Source of the DNA: Closterium sp. Naga37s-1
Lineage: Eukaryota > Streptophyta > Zygnematophyceae > Desmidiales > Closteriaceae
DNA length: 64,000 nt
Direction of reading: 5' to 3'
NCBI GenBank assembly: GCA_947471745.1
Contig: CANJKZ010000979.1
Coordinates: 868,001 to 932,000, forward strand
Part shown: positions 19,850 through 30,858 of the stretch, piece after piece
Numbering within the stretch: position 1 is the first letter of the stretch
Layout: each line of letters opens with the position of its first letter
Program-made: the position numbers and the translations under genes
Notes under the pieces: model-generated
Told to the model about the DNA's origin: nothing
The model's input: the letters and a program-made list of their open reading frames with translations, nothing else
Database searches by the model: none

Positions 19850-20598
19850 AACTCGTCCAAGCACCCCGGCAGCGTATGCGAGGTCGGGACGGGTAGAAAC
19901 GGTGGCATACATGAGTGAACCCACTAGCGAATGAAACCGCTTCCCTTCGGCTTCGTCGAGGGTGGATTCTTCCTCTCCCGTGAGGCAAGAAAATCCCGTA
20001 GCTAGTGGTTTTCCCACCGGTTTGCTATTGCCCATGCCAAGGCTCTCCACTACCCCCTTCACATAAATCTCTTGGTGGAGGTGGATGGTCCTGTTGGCTC
20101 GGTCACGGTCGACGTGCATCCCAAGGTAGTACGTGACCGGCCCCAAGTCCCTCATCGCAAACTCCGCCCCTAGCCGTTGCTTGACCTCCCGAATGAGGTC
20201 TTTGGAGTTGGAGAAGAGGAGTAGGTCATCGACGTAGAGTAAAAGCACAAATTGCTTCTCCCCCTCCTTCAACACGTACAAAGCGCTATCGCACTCGCTA
20301 CGCGCGAAGCCGTGTTGAAGAAGTCGTCGATGCGCTTGTACCATCCGCGTGGACTTTGCTTCAAGCCGTAGAGGGTACGCTTGAGCTTCCATACCCTTCC
20401 ACTACCATCATCGTACCCCGGGGGTTGCCGCATATAGACCTCTTCCATGAGAAGCCCGTAGAGGAAGGCGGTGCAAACGTCCAATCGCTCCACTTCGAGG
20501 TTGAGAGATGCCGCTAACGCGAGCAACACCCGAAGAGTAGTAGCCTTAGCGACGGGAGCGAAGGTCTCACTATAGTGCTCCCCCTCTCGTTGAGTGTA
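19850..20598 (-). pseudogene. Element A reverse transcriptase
   Basis: Minus-strand RT in two frames. The first (20596-20330) has the TTLRVLLALAASLNLEVERL block, AFLYG and PPGYDDGSGRVWKLKRTLYG. The second (from about 20392 to 19850) has the catalytic YVDDLLLF, DLGPVTYYLGMHVDRDRANR, and the RPDLAYAAGVLGR block where element C is inserted. A stop at 20597-20599 separates it from the upstream frame, and a frameshift lies near 20315. Confidence 0.9.
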
Positions 20599-20599
20599 T

Positions 20600-23379
20600 C
20601 ATTGAGCTACAAGCCTCGCCTTGTAGCGTTCGACACTCCCATCGGCTCCCAACTTCTTCTTAAGCACCCATTTGCACCCCACCAAGTAGGCACCCTTCGG
20701 TGGGTCGACGAGCTCGAACACGTCGTTCTCTTTGATCGAGGCTAGTTCCTTCTCCATCGCTTGCTTCCATAGTGGCGCATACGGAGAAGCCAAAGCCTCG
20801 ATATGGGTGCGAGGGTCATCACCCAAGGTTGCGAAGCAATATGCCGCACGCTCCTTGTCCAACTCCCCAACGGCTACCGTATCGTAGTCGGTGTACTTCG
20901 TGTTGGGGCGACGTGTACGTTGCTCGCAGGTCAACGCCAATGGGAGGGAGGAAGGTGTTGAGGAAGTTGCTGCCGCGGTTAATGGCACTTCCACCACGTC
21001 GTCATCACTCTCCTCGTTCTCTCCCCCTCCATTCTCGGCTTCCTTTTCCACTTGTGATGGAACCTCCATCGCTTCATCCTCCTCTCGTGCGGGAAGGATG
21101 ACGGTGAGTTGCGGCGTTGGTTGTTCCTTCGTCGGGAACTTGTCTTCGTCGAAGACCACATCCCGAGACGTGACGACACGCCTTTCACCCAAGTCCCACA
21201 CTCGCCACGCGCGCTCGTTCGCCGCAATTCCCAAGTAGATTGCCGCACGAGCTTTCGGTTGCAACTTGTGGCGAAGGGTATCCGGTACATGGTAGTAGCA
21301 AAGGCACCCAAAGGTGCGTAGGCGGGATAGGTTCGGCTTCGTTCCGGTCCATGCTTCGAACGGAGTCGTTCCCGGTAGCACCTTCATCGGCAAACGGTTG
21401 CGAATCGACGCCGCCAACGAACTCGCCTCACCCCACCACTCGCTCCCAAGCTTGGAGTGTTGAAGAAGTGAACGAACGGCTTCCACCAACGTGCGATTAA
21501 GCCGCTCCGCCGCTCCATTTTGTTGGAGTGTGTAGGGTGTTGTGATGTCGTGCTTAATGCCCTTGCTCTTCATCCATTTCTCAAGCTCCGCGTTCACGAA
21601 TTCGCCGCCACCGTCGGTGCGAATAGCCTTGATCCGCTTCTTGTCGTCGTCGCAAACTTCAAGCGCCCACTCTTGAATCGCCTTAGTCACATCTCCCTTA
21701 GCCTTCAAGAGCCGGGTCCAACACATCCGCGTCGCATCGTCGAGCATCACCAAGAGGAACCGCGCTCCTCCCTTTGATGCATGCCGCATCGGTCCACACA
21801 CGTCCATGTGAACAAGCGCAAGCGGGTCCTTAGCGAGGGGTGAGGTACGGCTACCAAATGGCTTGCGAGCCATTTTTCCTTCGACACACGCCGTGCATAC
21901 GCCCTTCTCGTCGTCGCCGGCGATCACGTCAAATCCCTTCGCAAGTCCTTTGTTGGCCAACTCCTTGACCGACTCGTAGTTAGCGTGCGCAAGCCAATTA
22001 TGCCACGCCTTGAGAGTCGCCTTGGAGCCTTGCGCCACGTTTGATGAAGCCGCTTTCGGGTGCGTCTTGAGTTGGTAGAGTTCTCCGTTGAGAACGCCTT
22101 GTGCGAATTGCCTCCCCTTCCAAAAGAGGTTCATCTTCGCATTGTCGATAGTGACCTTCATACCCTTCTTCGCGAGTTGAGTGACGGAGAGGAGATTCAC
22201 CTTCAACCCCGGGACGTGAAGCACGTTCGTGATGTCCACCGGCCCACCATCGACGATAATGCGCGTACTTCCAACTCTGACCACCGGTAGCGACCTTTCA
22301 TTTCCGAAGACGACGCGTGTTACGTCTCCCGGTGCACCAACGTTGGTGAGGAACGATGCCGAGTGCGTCATGTGTTGTGTTGCACCGGTGTCGAGGAACC
22401 ATGCGTCGCTTGGTGTGTTGGTCCCGTCACCGGCCAATAATACGATCGACTCCCTTGAATCATCCGCATCGCCGAATGCCGTGTGCGCGTTGCCCTCGTG
22501 GTTCCGCGCCTTCGATGGAGTCCAATCGCTTGGGCGCTTCCGACACTCACGCCAAAAGTGTCCCGCCTTGCCACAATAGTGGCACTTGCTCGAGCCATTC
22601 GATGTGTTTCCCTTGCCGCAATCGCTTCCACCGGACGACTTTTTTGTCGCACCTTTGCTCCACGTGGATTTCTTTCCGGAACTCCCTCCGGAGAACATGG
22701 CGGCACCCTCGCTCTCATTAGCGAATTGTCGGTGACGCGATTCTTCATGGAGAAGCCGACCGGCCACCATTTCCTTCGTACAAGTGTCTTGCACGCTATC
22801 AAGTGCCGTAATCACCGTCGACCACTCTTCCGGAAGGCCGCATAGCAAGGTCAAAATCCAATCTTTCTCCGTGACCGTTCCACCGAGGTCCATGAACGTT
22901 TCCCCGAGTTCCTCCACACGAGTCGCATACTCGTGCATCGATTCGCCCGCGCGCATCTTCTCCATGTAGAACGCATGCCGGGCTAGGATCTTGACGTGGA
23001 GAGTCTTGTTCACGTGCATCGTCTCGAGCCGCTTCCACGCTTCATGCGCCGACGCTTCGAGCTTGATGCACATGCGCACCGAGCTCACGAGATTGATGCC
23101 GATGCGCGAAATCAACGTAGCGAACGCCTTTTGGTCCTTCTTCTTCCATGCCGCGATGTCGCTCTCATTGTCCGGCTTCTTCTCCGTTCCATCGAAGAAA
23201 CCCCAAAGTCCCCGCTCCATCATGAGCACTTGGAACTTAAACTTCCACACGGTGTAGTTTTGTCCCGTGAAAATCGGTACCACCGACGTGTCGAACATCG
23301 TCACAGTTGCCCAGGGTTTGCCGGAATTTACAACGACACCATCCAAGGAAGTGCGGGAGGCCTTGCTTGACGTTGGCAT
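20600..23379 (-). pseudogene. Element A gag, protease, integrase, start of RT
   Basis: One long frame of about 926 residues from the ATG at 23379. In order: gag (IFTGQNYTVWKFKFQVLMME near residue 35, WKRLETMHV and the GLPEEW region), a canonical zinc knuckle CHYCGKAGHFWREC, the protease site WFLDTGATQHMT, the GAG-pre-integrase region (WHNWLAHANYESV, then CTACVEGK), and integrase with the D,D,E residues in HMDVCGP, IRTDGGGEF and QQNGAAERLNR. It ends in the first RT block (LVGCKWVLKKK). A stop at 20597-20599 ends it. This is the best preserved copia frame in the A copy. Confidence 0.93.
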
Positions 23380-23560
23380 GCTAGCTTCTTGTTGCGCGCG
23401 TAGACTCCTCCAACCTCGCTCTTGTCAGAAGACTTGCACTGTGAGATCCCCGATTGATCCTTGGAGGGTTACAGGCCTGTTAGCCTGGGGGATTATGGGC
23501 GCACTGAACCGCTACTGAAACAAGCCCTTTATCCCAGTGGTCTAGTGACTGGGATTCTGA

Positions 23561-23574
23561 CAGCTCTGATACCA
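23561..23574 (-). promoter_or_regulatory. Primer-binding site of element A
   Basis: On the minus strand this reads TGGTATCAGAGCTG, one base inside the 5' LTR. It is the classic copia primer site complementary to the 3' end of initiator tRNA-Met. Confidence 0.9.
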
Positions 23575-23575
23575 C

Positions 23576-24099
23576 TGTTTAAAAGGACTCTCCTCTAGTT
23601 TTCAGGAACTGGGATTTGAAATAAACAATAGAGCACTCTGTTAGCTTTCCAACGAGCCGTAGATCACCTCGAACGCCTAAGTATCGAGCGAGATATAAGC
23701 GTTTATGCGCTAGGTAGTGCTCTTGGAATCAAGGAGAGGAGCTCTCTGGATTTTGTAGTCGAATGTATCACATACAAAGTGATTCTTGATCCATGCAATA
23801 CAAAGCAAACAAATTTATATGAACTGCAATGCATCGAGTCGCACATGTAACCTCGAGTCGCTACACTCTCGAATGTTCGAGTAACATTTCGAATGGGTGA
23901 AATTCGGAACTCGAATTTCACCGAATCGAATTCTCCTTCAGTCTCGATTCTTCTTGTGCTGCCATGTGGCACTGAAGTGATGGAGTCTTCCGAAGTCAAA
24001 CTTCAAACCCATGCATACCTGCAGCTCACTCGAAGGTGAGCACCAAAAACAGCACTGCTTGGTGGTTGGGGGCAAAACCGCCCCACGCAACCTCCAACA
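23576..24099 (-). repeat. Element A 5' LTR
   Basis: 524 bp from TGTTTAAAAGG to CCTCCAACA, matching the split left LTR. It is followed by the duplication CAGAT (24100-24104) and then by the rest of the host intron. Confidence 0.92.
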
Positions 24100-24104
24100 C
24101 AGAT

Positions 24105-24249
24105 TGCAACCGAAGAATTTCACACATCATCATTAGCAAAAATCGCACCTGCTTGCTTGCAATCCCTTTCGTCCATCAGTTTCATTTTGACTCTCCTCTG
24201 CATGAATGACTCTGATCAATTTCCATCCTTTCCGTGTTCCGCCGCGCAG
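24105..24249 (+). other. Rest of the interrupted host intron
   Basis: Host intron sequence resuming after element A. It ends in a pyrimidine-rich stretch and the acceptor CGCAG (AG at 24248-24249). Confidence 0.6.
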
Positions 24250-24363
24250 AGGCCGCGAGGGATATCGTCGTCTACAAGGGCAATGAGTCGCAGCAAGGTG
24301 GTCCCATAGACGCGGGAGGCCCAGGCGGAATCGGCGAGACCGGCGGGAAGGACGGGAAAAAGG
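24250..24363 (+). pseudogene. Exon 2 of the broken host gene
   Basis: Spliced to exon 1 (6134-6194) in phase 1, this exon continues the frame through EARDIVVYKGNESQQGG and a Gly-rich segment (GGPGGIGETGG) to KDGKK. The junction puts a mature-protein-like sequence directly behind the signal peptide, which supports the pairing. Codons have the high G/C of host exons and no stop. Element D begins at 24364 and cuts the exon or its donor. Later exons were not found within the window. The protein family is not recognised. Confidence 0.65.
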
Positions 24364-24494
24364 TGTCAAAATGTTGTATTGCTTACTTTGTGTAGGCTAT
24401 AGTGGGGTAGCCCATAAGGGGTACAACCCAATTAGGGTTAGTACTTGTACCCAACTGTTTCATAGTTCATCCATTCTTGTTCATTATTCTGACA
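24364..24494 (+). repeat. Element D 5' LTR
   Basis: 131 bp from TGTCAAAATG to ATTCTGACA. It is related to the C LTR and closer to the E LTR (opposite strand). The primer-binding position follows (TGGTTTCAGAGCAGG from 24495). Confidence 0.88.
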
Positions 24495-24507
24495 TGGTTT
24501 CAGAGCA

Positions 24508-24544
24508 GGTCCTTCGCTAGGACCGTTTTTATAGGGCCCACCAC
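24508..24544 (+). promoter_or_regulatory. Post-primer hairpin and GGGCCC box of element D
   Basis: GGTCC at 24508-24512 pairs with GGACC at 24520-24524 around a 7-base loop, followed by a T run and AGGGCCCACCAC. Compared with C and B, both arms have changed but still pair. Confidence 0.55.
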
Positions 24545-24559
24545 AGAGCTGCCCCACGT

Positions 24560-25268
24560 ATTGCCCTGCCCTAGAGGCCCGATGCGTTGCCCCTACCGTC
24601 GCGTCGCCCTTAGCCACGGTCGCGCCGCCCCTAACGGCCCGCGCGCCGTCTCTGCAGCCTACGCGTCGCCCGCTTGCGACCCGCCCGCTAGCCCCTGTTG
24701 CGGCCCGCTCGCCGCCATTGCGGCCCGCTAGCCGCCCGTTAGGCCCGCGCGCCGCCCTTTTGCGGCCCGCCCGTCGCCCGCTTGCAACCCGCCCGCCGCC
24801 TCGAGGCCCGCTCGCTGCCCTCGTGCGGCCCACCCGTCGCCTCCTCCTCACGGCCAGCTCGCCGCCCCTAGGCCCGCGCGTCGCCTCAACCTCACGGCCC
24901 GCTCGCCGCCCCTAGGCCCACGCGTTCCCCCCTTGCGGCCCTCTCGCCACCCGTGTGACCCGCTCGCCCCTTGCTCGCGGCCCGCTAGCCGCCTCTGCCA
25001 CCCGCTCGCCGCTAGCCTGAGGCCTGCCCGCCGCCCCTGCAGCCCGCTTGCTGCCTGCCTGCAGCCTGCTCGCTGCCCTAGTGCGGCCCGCTAGCCGCCC
25101 CCCTGCAGCCCACTCGCCGCCACTTGCGGCCCGCTACACCGCCCCTTGCAACCCGCGTGCAGCCCCTTGCGGCCCACTCGCCGACCCTGCAGCCCGCGCA
25201 ACGCCCCTTGCGGCCCGCTCGCCGCCCCTGCAGCCCGTGCGCTGCCCCTTGCAGCCCACTCGCCGCCA
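24560..25268 (+). repeat. GC-rich minisatellite leader of element D
   Basis: Degenerate GCGGCCCGCTCGCCGCCCC-like units, without credible coding, running into the protease-proximal coding region at about 25270. The units differ from those of B and C although the position is the same. Confidence 0.8.
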
Positions 25269-25269
25269 C

Positions 25270-27329
25270 TTGTGGCCCGCTATGATGCTATCCTTGCTGC
25301 TATGTATGCCTTGTCTGATAGTGCTGAGGGTGACTGTTACCAGCGTGTGCTGCCTGACCCAGGTATAGAGGCTGCTGCTTTAGGTGCTAGTGAGTCTGCT
25401 CTCCCTGGTACTGCGCCTGCTGAGGCCTTGCACACCTTTACACTTGACTCAGGTGCTTCATAATGTTTCTTTTGCGTCAGCACTACCCTCACTCCTCTCT
25501 CTACACCTGTCCCGGTCCGACTGGCTGACCCCTCAGGGGGCACAGTCCTTGCCTGTTCCTCCACTGTTCTCCCGTGTCCGGTGGTTCCATCCGGCTCACT
25601 GTCAGGTCTTCACCTCCCCTCGTTCTCTACGAACTTGGTGAGTATCGCTGCCCTCCAGGATGTGATGGTCACTACCACCACTCCTGGGGGTCACCGTGTG
25701 TTGATCTGCATGTGTACACGGACAGGCCGTCACCTGGCCACGTTCACTCATCGGCCTGGGTCGAGTCTGTACACACTGGCTACCAAGCCTCCTCAGGTAG
25801 CTGTGTCTGCCCAGGTGTCTGCGTCAGGTCCGGTAGCACCCCCTTGTTTGTGTCGCCTCCTGTCGCACCAGAATCTCCTGTGGCACCACCGCTTTGGTCA
25901 CCCCTCCTTGCCACGCCTTCGTGGTATGCACTCCCGCCTCCTTGTCTCTAGTCTTCCCAGGTCTCTACCTCCCTTCCCGCCCTCGCCTGCCCCGCCCTGC
26001 CTTCCTTGCGTCGAGGGGCGGCAGCGCGCTGCTCCTCACTCCTCCTCGTTTCCCCCGACGACTGCTCCCCTGCAGACCCTCCACATGGACGTGTGGGGCC
26101 CAGCCCGCGTTGGTGGACAGGGCCGCGAGCGCTACTTTCTGTTGGTTGTTGACGACTACACACGCTACACCACGGTCTTCCCCTTGCGCAGCAAGGGTGA
26201 GGTCCCTGATGTCTTCATCCCCTGGATCCGCGCAGTCCGTCTCCACCTTTGCGAGCGGTTCCGCCAGGTCCTTCCTGTCCTGCGTCTGCACTCTGACAGA
26301 GGTGGTGAGTTCTCCTCCGACCTCTTGCGGGACTTTTGTCATGGGGAGGGCATTCTCCAGACGTTCACGCTTCCAGCCTCCCCTCAGCAAAATGGGATTG
26401 CTGAGCGCCGCATTGGCTTAGTCATGGAGGTCGCTCGTACCTCCATGATCCATGTGGTTGCTCCCCATTTTCTGTGGCCGTTTGCGGTCCGGTACGCTGC
26501 GCATCAGCTCAACCTTTGGCCCCGTGTCTCCTTGCCGGAGACCTCGCCTACACTGCGTTGGACGGGGACGGTTGGCGATGCGTCGGTGTTCCGGGTCTGG
26601 GGTTCTCGTGCCTTTGTTCGCGATACGTCCGTGGACAAGCTCTCCGCCCACGCTATTCCCTGCGTCTTTCTTGGCTTTTCCCCTGACGCGCCTGGCTGGC
26701 AGTTTTACCACCCCACCTCGCGCCGTGTCCTCCCCTCTCAGGACGTCACTTTTGATGAGTCGGTTCCCTTTTACCATCTCTTCCCCTACCGCTCTGCCCC
26801 TCCCCCACCCCCGCCGCTCTTCCTTGCTCCAGGTCCCCCTCCGGTAGAGCCCCTCCCCCCCCAGGGTCCTGCTCCCTCAGGTGTGTCTCAGGTAGACCCT
26901 CTCCTTGGTACTGTGCGTGTTGAGGTAGCTGTCGACTCATGTGCTGCTCGAGGAGCTGCGTCTGGGGTTGCTGCGTCTGGGGGTGCTTCGTCTGGGGGTG
27001 CGGAGCCTGGGGGTGCTGAGGGTGCCGGGTCTGGGGGTGCTGCGCCTGGGGGTGCGGAGCTTGGGGGTGCTGAACCTGCGCGTGTGGAGCTTGGGGGTGC
27101 TGAGCCTGAGGGTGTGGAGCCTGGGGGTGCTGAGCATGAGGGTGTGGAGCCTGTGGGTGCTGAGTCTGAGGGTGCGGAGTCTGGGGGTGCTGAGCCTCGG
27201 GGTACTGCTTCTTCTGGAGGTCCTGCGGGTGCTTCGCCACGACTGCCTCCCAGGCCGGAGCCTCTCTCCGCACTGCAGCTGCGCGAGTGGTTTGCTCAGC
27301 GCACACGCCTTCGGAGTGGAGCTGCCTGA
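25270..27329 (+). pseudogene. Element D protease, integrase and linker
   Basis: The remnant starts at the DAILAAMYALSDSAEG block, reaches the protease site TFTLDSGAS and hits a stop at 25460-25462. From 25581 a frame of about 580 residues carries the GAG-pre-integrase region (LWHHRFGHPSLPRLRGM, CLPCVEG) and integrase with the D,D,E residues in HMDVWGPA, LRLHSDRGGEFSS and QQNGIAERRIG. Next come FVRDTSVDKLSAH and a Gly/Ala/Glu-rich segment made of GGGTGCTGAGCCTG-like units (about 26950-27210). It ends in LQLREWFAQRTR and a stop at 27327-27329, shortly before E. Confidence 0.88.
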
Positions 27330-27457
27330 GCTGGAGACTCTGTGGCTGGAGACCCTGGAGCTGGAGGTGTTGGAGCTACCCGTCTTGGAGGTGCTGGAGT
27401 TACTGCTGGAGCTGGTGGTACCGGAGGTGCTGCAACTGCTGGTCCTGGAGGTGCTCG

Positions 27458-27589
27458 TGTCAAACTAACGAATGAGAATGGATGAATTGAGCAGAAGTTG
27501 GGTACAAGTACTAACCCTAATTGGGTTGTACCCCTTATGGGCTACCCCACTATAGCCTACACAAATGTTAGCACTACAACATTCTGACA
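27458..27589 (-). repeat. Element E 3' LTR
   Basis: 132 bp from TGTCAAACTAACG to ACATTCTGACA, the reverse complement of the D type of LTR. It is followed inward by CACCCCCATAGG and AAAGTGGGGGAG, the polypurine tract on the minus strand. The left flank GCTCG would be one half of the duplication; the other half is lost. Confidence 0.88.
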
Positions 27590-27849
27590 CACCCCCATAG
27601 GCAAAGTGGGGGAGAACAAGTGGTCACAAGACCAGTCAAGAAAAGCAAAACAAGCTCAGGGTGGATCACAAAGTCACCACACAGTCCGAGCACAAGCAAA
27701 GGGCCACAAGGCCAGTTCACATGCAGAGTTCTATAAAAGAGAACAAACAATACAGTGATCATACCCTAGCAAGTGTAAGCATGCAGATATATATATATGT
27801 ATATTTATATATCACAGTACAAGCAAAGTCACGCAGTGAGCAAGTGAGG

Positions 27850-28172
27850 CAAAGTAGGCACAAGGCCTAACACAGTAGAGAAGCGCTGATGATCACCAGG
27901 CGGAAGTGCCTTGGTGAATATATCAGCAGTGTTGGCCCAAGTGGCCACGTACGCAAGACGAAGCTGGCCACGCTGCTACAACTCTCGAGCAAGGAAGTAT
28001 CGCAAAGCGATGTGCTTCGTTCTGTGCTCCAGTCTGTGCTCCTGACACAAGGCAATCATGGCCTTGTTGTCTACGTACAGAACTGGAGGCGAACGAGGTT
28101 GCTCTCCCAAGTCAGTCAGCAGGTAGGTGAGCCAGCGTAGCTCCTGTGCAGCCATGGCCCCTGCGTAGATCT
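27850..28172 (-). pseudogene. Element E RNase H, C-terminal part
   Basis: Minus-strand remnant with the AQELRWLTYLLTDLGE, YVDNKAMIALCQEH, RTKHIALRYFLAREL and ANTADIFTKALPPGDHQRF blocks of this family. A stop interrupts it within the AREL-QQRGQ part, near 27984. It joins 34625 across F at the duplicated GATCT. Confidence 0.85.
28168..28172. repeat. Target-site duplication of element F (GATCT)
   Basis: GATCT at 28168-28172 and 34620-34624 flanks F exactly. Confidence 0.92.
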
Positions 28173-29032
28173 TGTTAGAGACTAAGGACGGAGTCTATGA
28201 AGATTAGGGGCTGAAATATCTCAAAATCGTCAACTACAATTCTGCACAGAAAAGTCGTCGTCACAAGAAACGTCGTCGACGAAAGGTCCACTGTTAGAAT
28301 TCTTTCAAACTCGAGTATGTTGTAGCCCTTCACCGTGGCTATCTTTCCCAATTTGAATAGTATCAAAATATGGAGTATAACTTGAGTTATGAACTTCGGC
28401 GCACTAGGGGGTATGCTGCCATAGAAAACGTAGCTCAATCACAATTATCTCACAAGTTCACACAAGAAAGTTAGAGTAGCAATTGAACCAGGTAGGAGGG
28501 GATGAGGAGGACGAGAGGGAAGGTCCCAAGGGAGTCTCCAACCAAGGACACCCCATACCACACAATTCCCCTCTCTATAGGCACCCCAACTTTGACATTT
28601 GTCACTTTCCCAACTCATGCCATCCACCTCACCCAACTTGACCACACTTGCCAGCCACTTGGCAGCATCTACAGTGATGTTGACGAATTTCCCAACCCCC
28701 AAGAGTCTGTACTCCTTATGGAGTCAACACCACAACTTCCCATAGTCCCCACAACCAAATATCAAAAGCATACGAACTTCCAACGTTCGTAACTTTCTTG
28801 TTCGTGCTCCGATTGAAGCGATACTTGGTTTGTCAGAAAGCTCTTGAGCAGAGGAGTCACTTCAGATATCTGCTCAAGCCAAATAAAATTCACACACACA
28901 CTCAGAAAAACCAAAACAACACCAAACACACATTCTTACACACGCTCACACCACGCATGCAACACACGAAAATATGATGGGAGGCAGACAGACGTGAATG
29001 CAAATGATAGCATCACATAACAAACTCCCCCT
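28173..29032 (-). repeat. Element F 3' LTR
   Basis: 860 bp from TGTTAGAGACTAAGG to CATCACATAACA. It is followed inward by AACTCCCCCTCTGG, the polypurine tract on the minus strand. Confidence 0.93.
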
Positions 29033-29079
29033 CTGGCTGCCTACCATCATCCCATATGCCATAGCACAAGCATGCACCC

Positions 29080-30855
29080 TCAATGCACACTCATTCCAGC
29101 AAGTTTCATTCCCTTCCAATGCTCATTTTCAGCCAGGCGCTTGGTGAGAATGTCTGCCGCCTGCTGATGGGTCTTCACAATCTCCAGCCGCACCTCCTTG
29201 TCCAGGAGCCTCCTCACCCAGTGCCACTTTGGCCTGATGTGCTTCGTCAGCCCATGAAGGCAAGCGTTCTTAGCAAGCTTCACAGCCGACTCGTTGTCAC
29301 AGAAAATCACAGTTGGCTCCTTCTGGCACACTCCGATCTCCTACAACAAACGCCTCAGCCACACCACCTCCTTTGCCCCATGATGCAGAGCCATGTACTC
29401 TGTCTCACACGAGGACTGCCCCACCTCGTTCTGCTTCTTGCTGCGCCAGCTCACTGCACCACCTCCAAACAGGCACACATAGCCTCCAATGCTGGTGCCA
29501 TCCGCCTTCACAGAGTTTAAGCTAGCGTCGGTGTAGCAGGTCAGGAGCATCTCCCCCTTGCCCAAATCAGCTGCACCCCTCTGCAGCCTCTGTCGCACAG
29601 CACTGTACTCCAAGCCCACTGATGTCGTAGCGCTCACATAGCGGACCAACCTCTTGGCCGCTTCCAGCTGCTCATGACTGGGGCGTGAAACCACACTTGC
29701 AAGCCTGGATGTAGCAAAGGCAATGTCAGGCCGCGTGTGGTTAGCCGCATAATTGAGTGCCCCCACCATGGAATGAAACAGCTTCCTGTCACTCTCACCC
29801 ACCACCTCCTCATCAGCACAGGGCTCCACAGTGAACCCCGAAGGCAGTGGGGTGGCTGGATTCCCTCCATCTTGCCGCCCATACTTCTCAGCCAGCCCCT
29901 CACAATACTTTCTCTGGTGCAACCTCAACACTCCCTTGTCAAGGTCCGTCTCCACATGCATGCCCAAATAGTACTTCACATCTCCCATCTTGGAGCACTT
30001 AAACTGCATCTCCAGCATCTCCTCCACATGCTCAATCATTGCAGACGACTTAGAGAAGAGCAGGATGTCGTCCACATACACCAAGAGCATGAGAAACTGC
30101 TCCTTCTCTTGCAGCAGGAACAAGCTGTGATCACACTCACTCTTCTTGAAACCCCCAGCCAGCAGTGTCTCCTCCAACTTGTGGTACCATGCACGAGGAG
30201 CCTGCTTAAGGCCATAGATGGCCTTCTTGAGCCTGCACACCCTGCCGCTCCCATCATCCAACCCCTCAGGCTGCAGCATGTACAGCTCCTCCAGGATGAT
30301 CCCATTGAGGAAAGCAGTTGTGATATCCATCTGCTTGATCCTCCATCCACGGTTTGCAGCCATTCCCAACATCACCCTTAGTGTAGTCCCTTTCCCCACA
30401 GGAGCAAAGATCCCGTCAAAGTCCTTCCCCTTTGTCTGCTGAAACCCCTTTGCCACAAGCCTTAACTTGTAGCGGGTCAGCTCCCCATCAGGTCCGTACT
30501 TGTGCCTGAAGATCAGCTTGGAAGAAATGGCCTTCTTCCCAGGAGGCAGCTCACACAGCTCCCACGTTTCATTCTCCAACAGAGAGTCATACTCCTCCTT
30601 CACACTCTGCTTCCACTTCTCAGCATCGGGCCCACTCAAGGCCTCAGCTAGCGTCTTGGGCTCAGGGACGGCTGCCCAGTAGCAGTGTGCTATCTCTTCC
30701 TCATCACACTGCTCAGCCACACTCCCAGCCCGTACCACCTTTGGCTTACCAAAGCTCGGATAGGTCAGCCGGTTAGGAGGGCGCACATCCCTCCTAGGAC
30801 GGTCAGCCGGCCGTGCGGCACCTTGTGGAGCATCTTGCTGCTGCTGCTGCTGCTG
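29080..30855 (-). pseudogene. Element F reverse transcriptase and RNase H
   Basis: On the minus strand, beyond a stop at 30856-30858, the frame continues in register through MRPPNRLTYP and the RT blocks: LAEALSGPDAEKWKQSVKEE, LVAKGFQQTKGKDFD, MDITTAFLNG, YVDDILLFSK and DVKYYLGMHVETD. RNase H (RPDIAFATSRLASV, CYTDASLNS, WRSKKQNEVGQSSCETEYMA) runs to a second stop near 29338. In the same frame beyond it come FCDNESAVKLAKN and the HGLTKHIRPKWHWVRRLL block with ADILTKRLAE, ending at 29080. Only two nonsense codons break an otherwise complete region. Confidence 0.92.
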
Positions 30856-30858
30856 CTA

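Larger units (their letters stand above)
6242..24099 (-). mobile_element. Copia element A, interrupted by B and C
   Basis: Full-length Ty1/copia retrotransposon on the minus strand. It is bounded by LTRs (524 bp on the right, about 535 bp on the left when rejoined) and a perfect 5-bp duplication CAGAT. A tRNA-iMet primer site follows the 5' LTR at 23561-23574, and a polypurine tract borders the 3' LTR (11880-11889). The order gag, protease, integrase, reverse transcriptase, RNase H is the copia order. Its own length without the guests is about 5.4 kb. B is inserted in the 3' LTR and C in the reverse transcriptase/RNase H region. The frame has a stop and at least one frameshift, so it is inactive. 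Confidence 0.92.
24364..27457 (+). mobile_element. Copia element D, gag-deleted and 3'-truncated
   Basis: Plus-strand member of the short-LTR family. It starts with a 131-bp LTR at the end of host exon 2. After the minisatellite leader the sequence passes directly into the region just before protease, so gag and its Cys/His motif are missing. Protease, integrase and the start of the linker follow. Element E interrupts it at 27457, and no reverse transcriptase or 3' LTR of D is seen beyond E. The target-site duplication cannot be confirmed; the left flank is AAAGG. Confidence 0.85.

Noticed and set aside
23561..23574. Possible tRNA-Met gene remnant
   Set aside because: Only the 3'-end complement is present and its place beside the LTR shows it is a primer-binding site.
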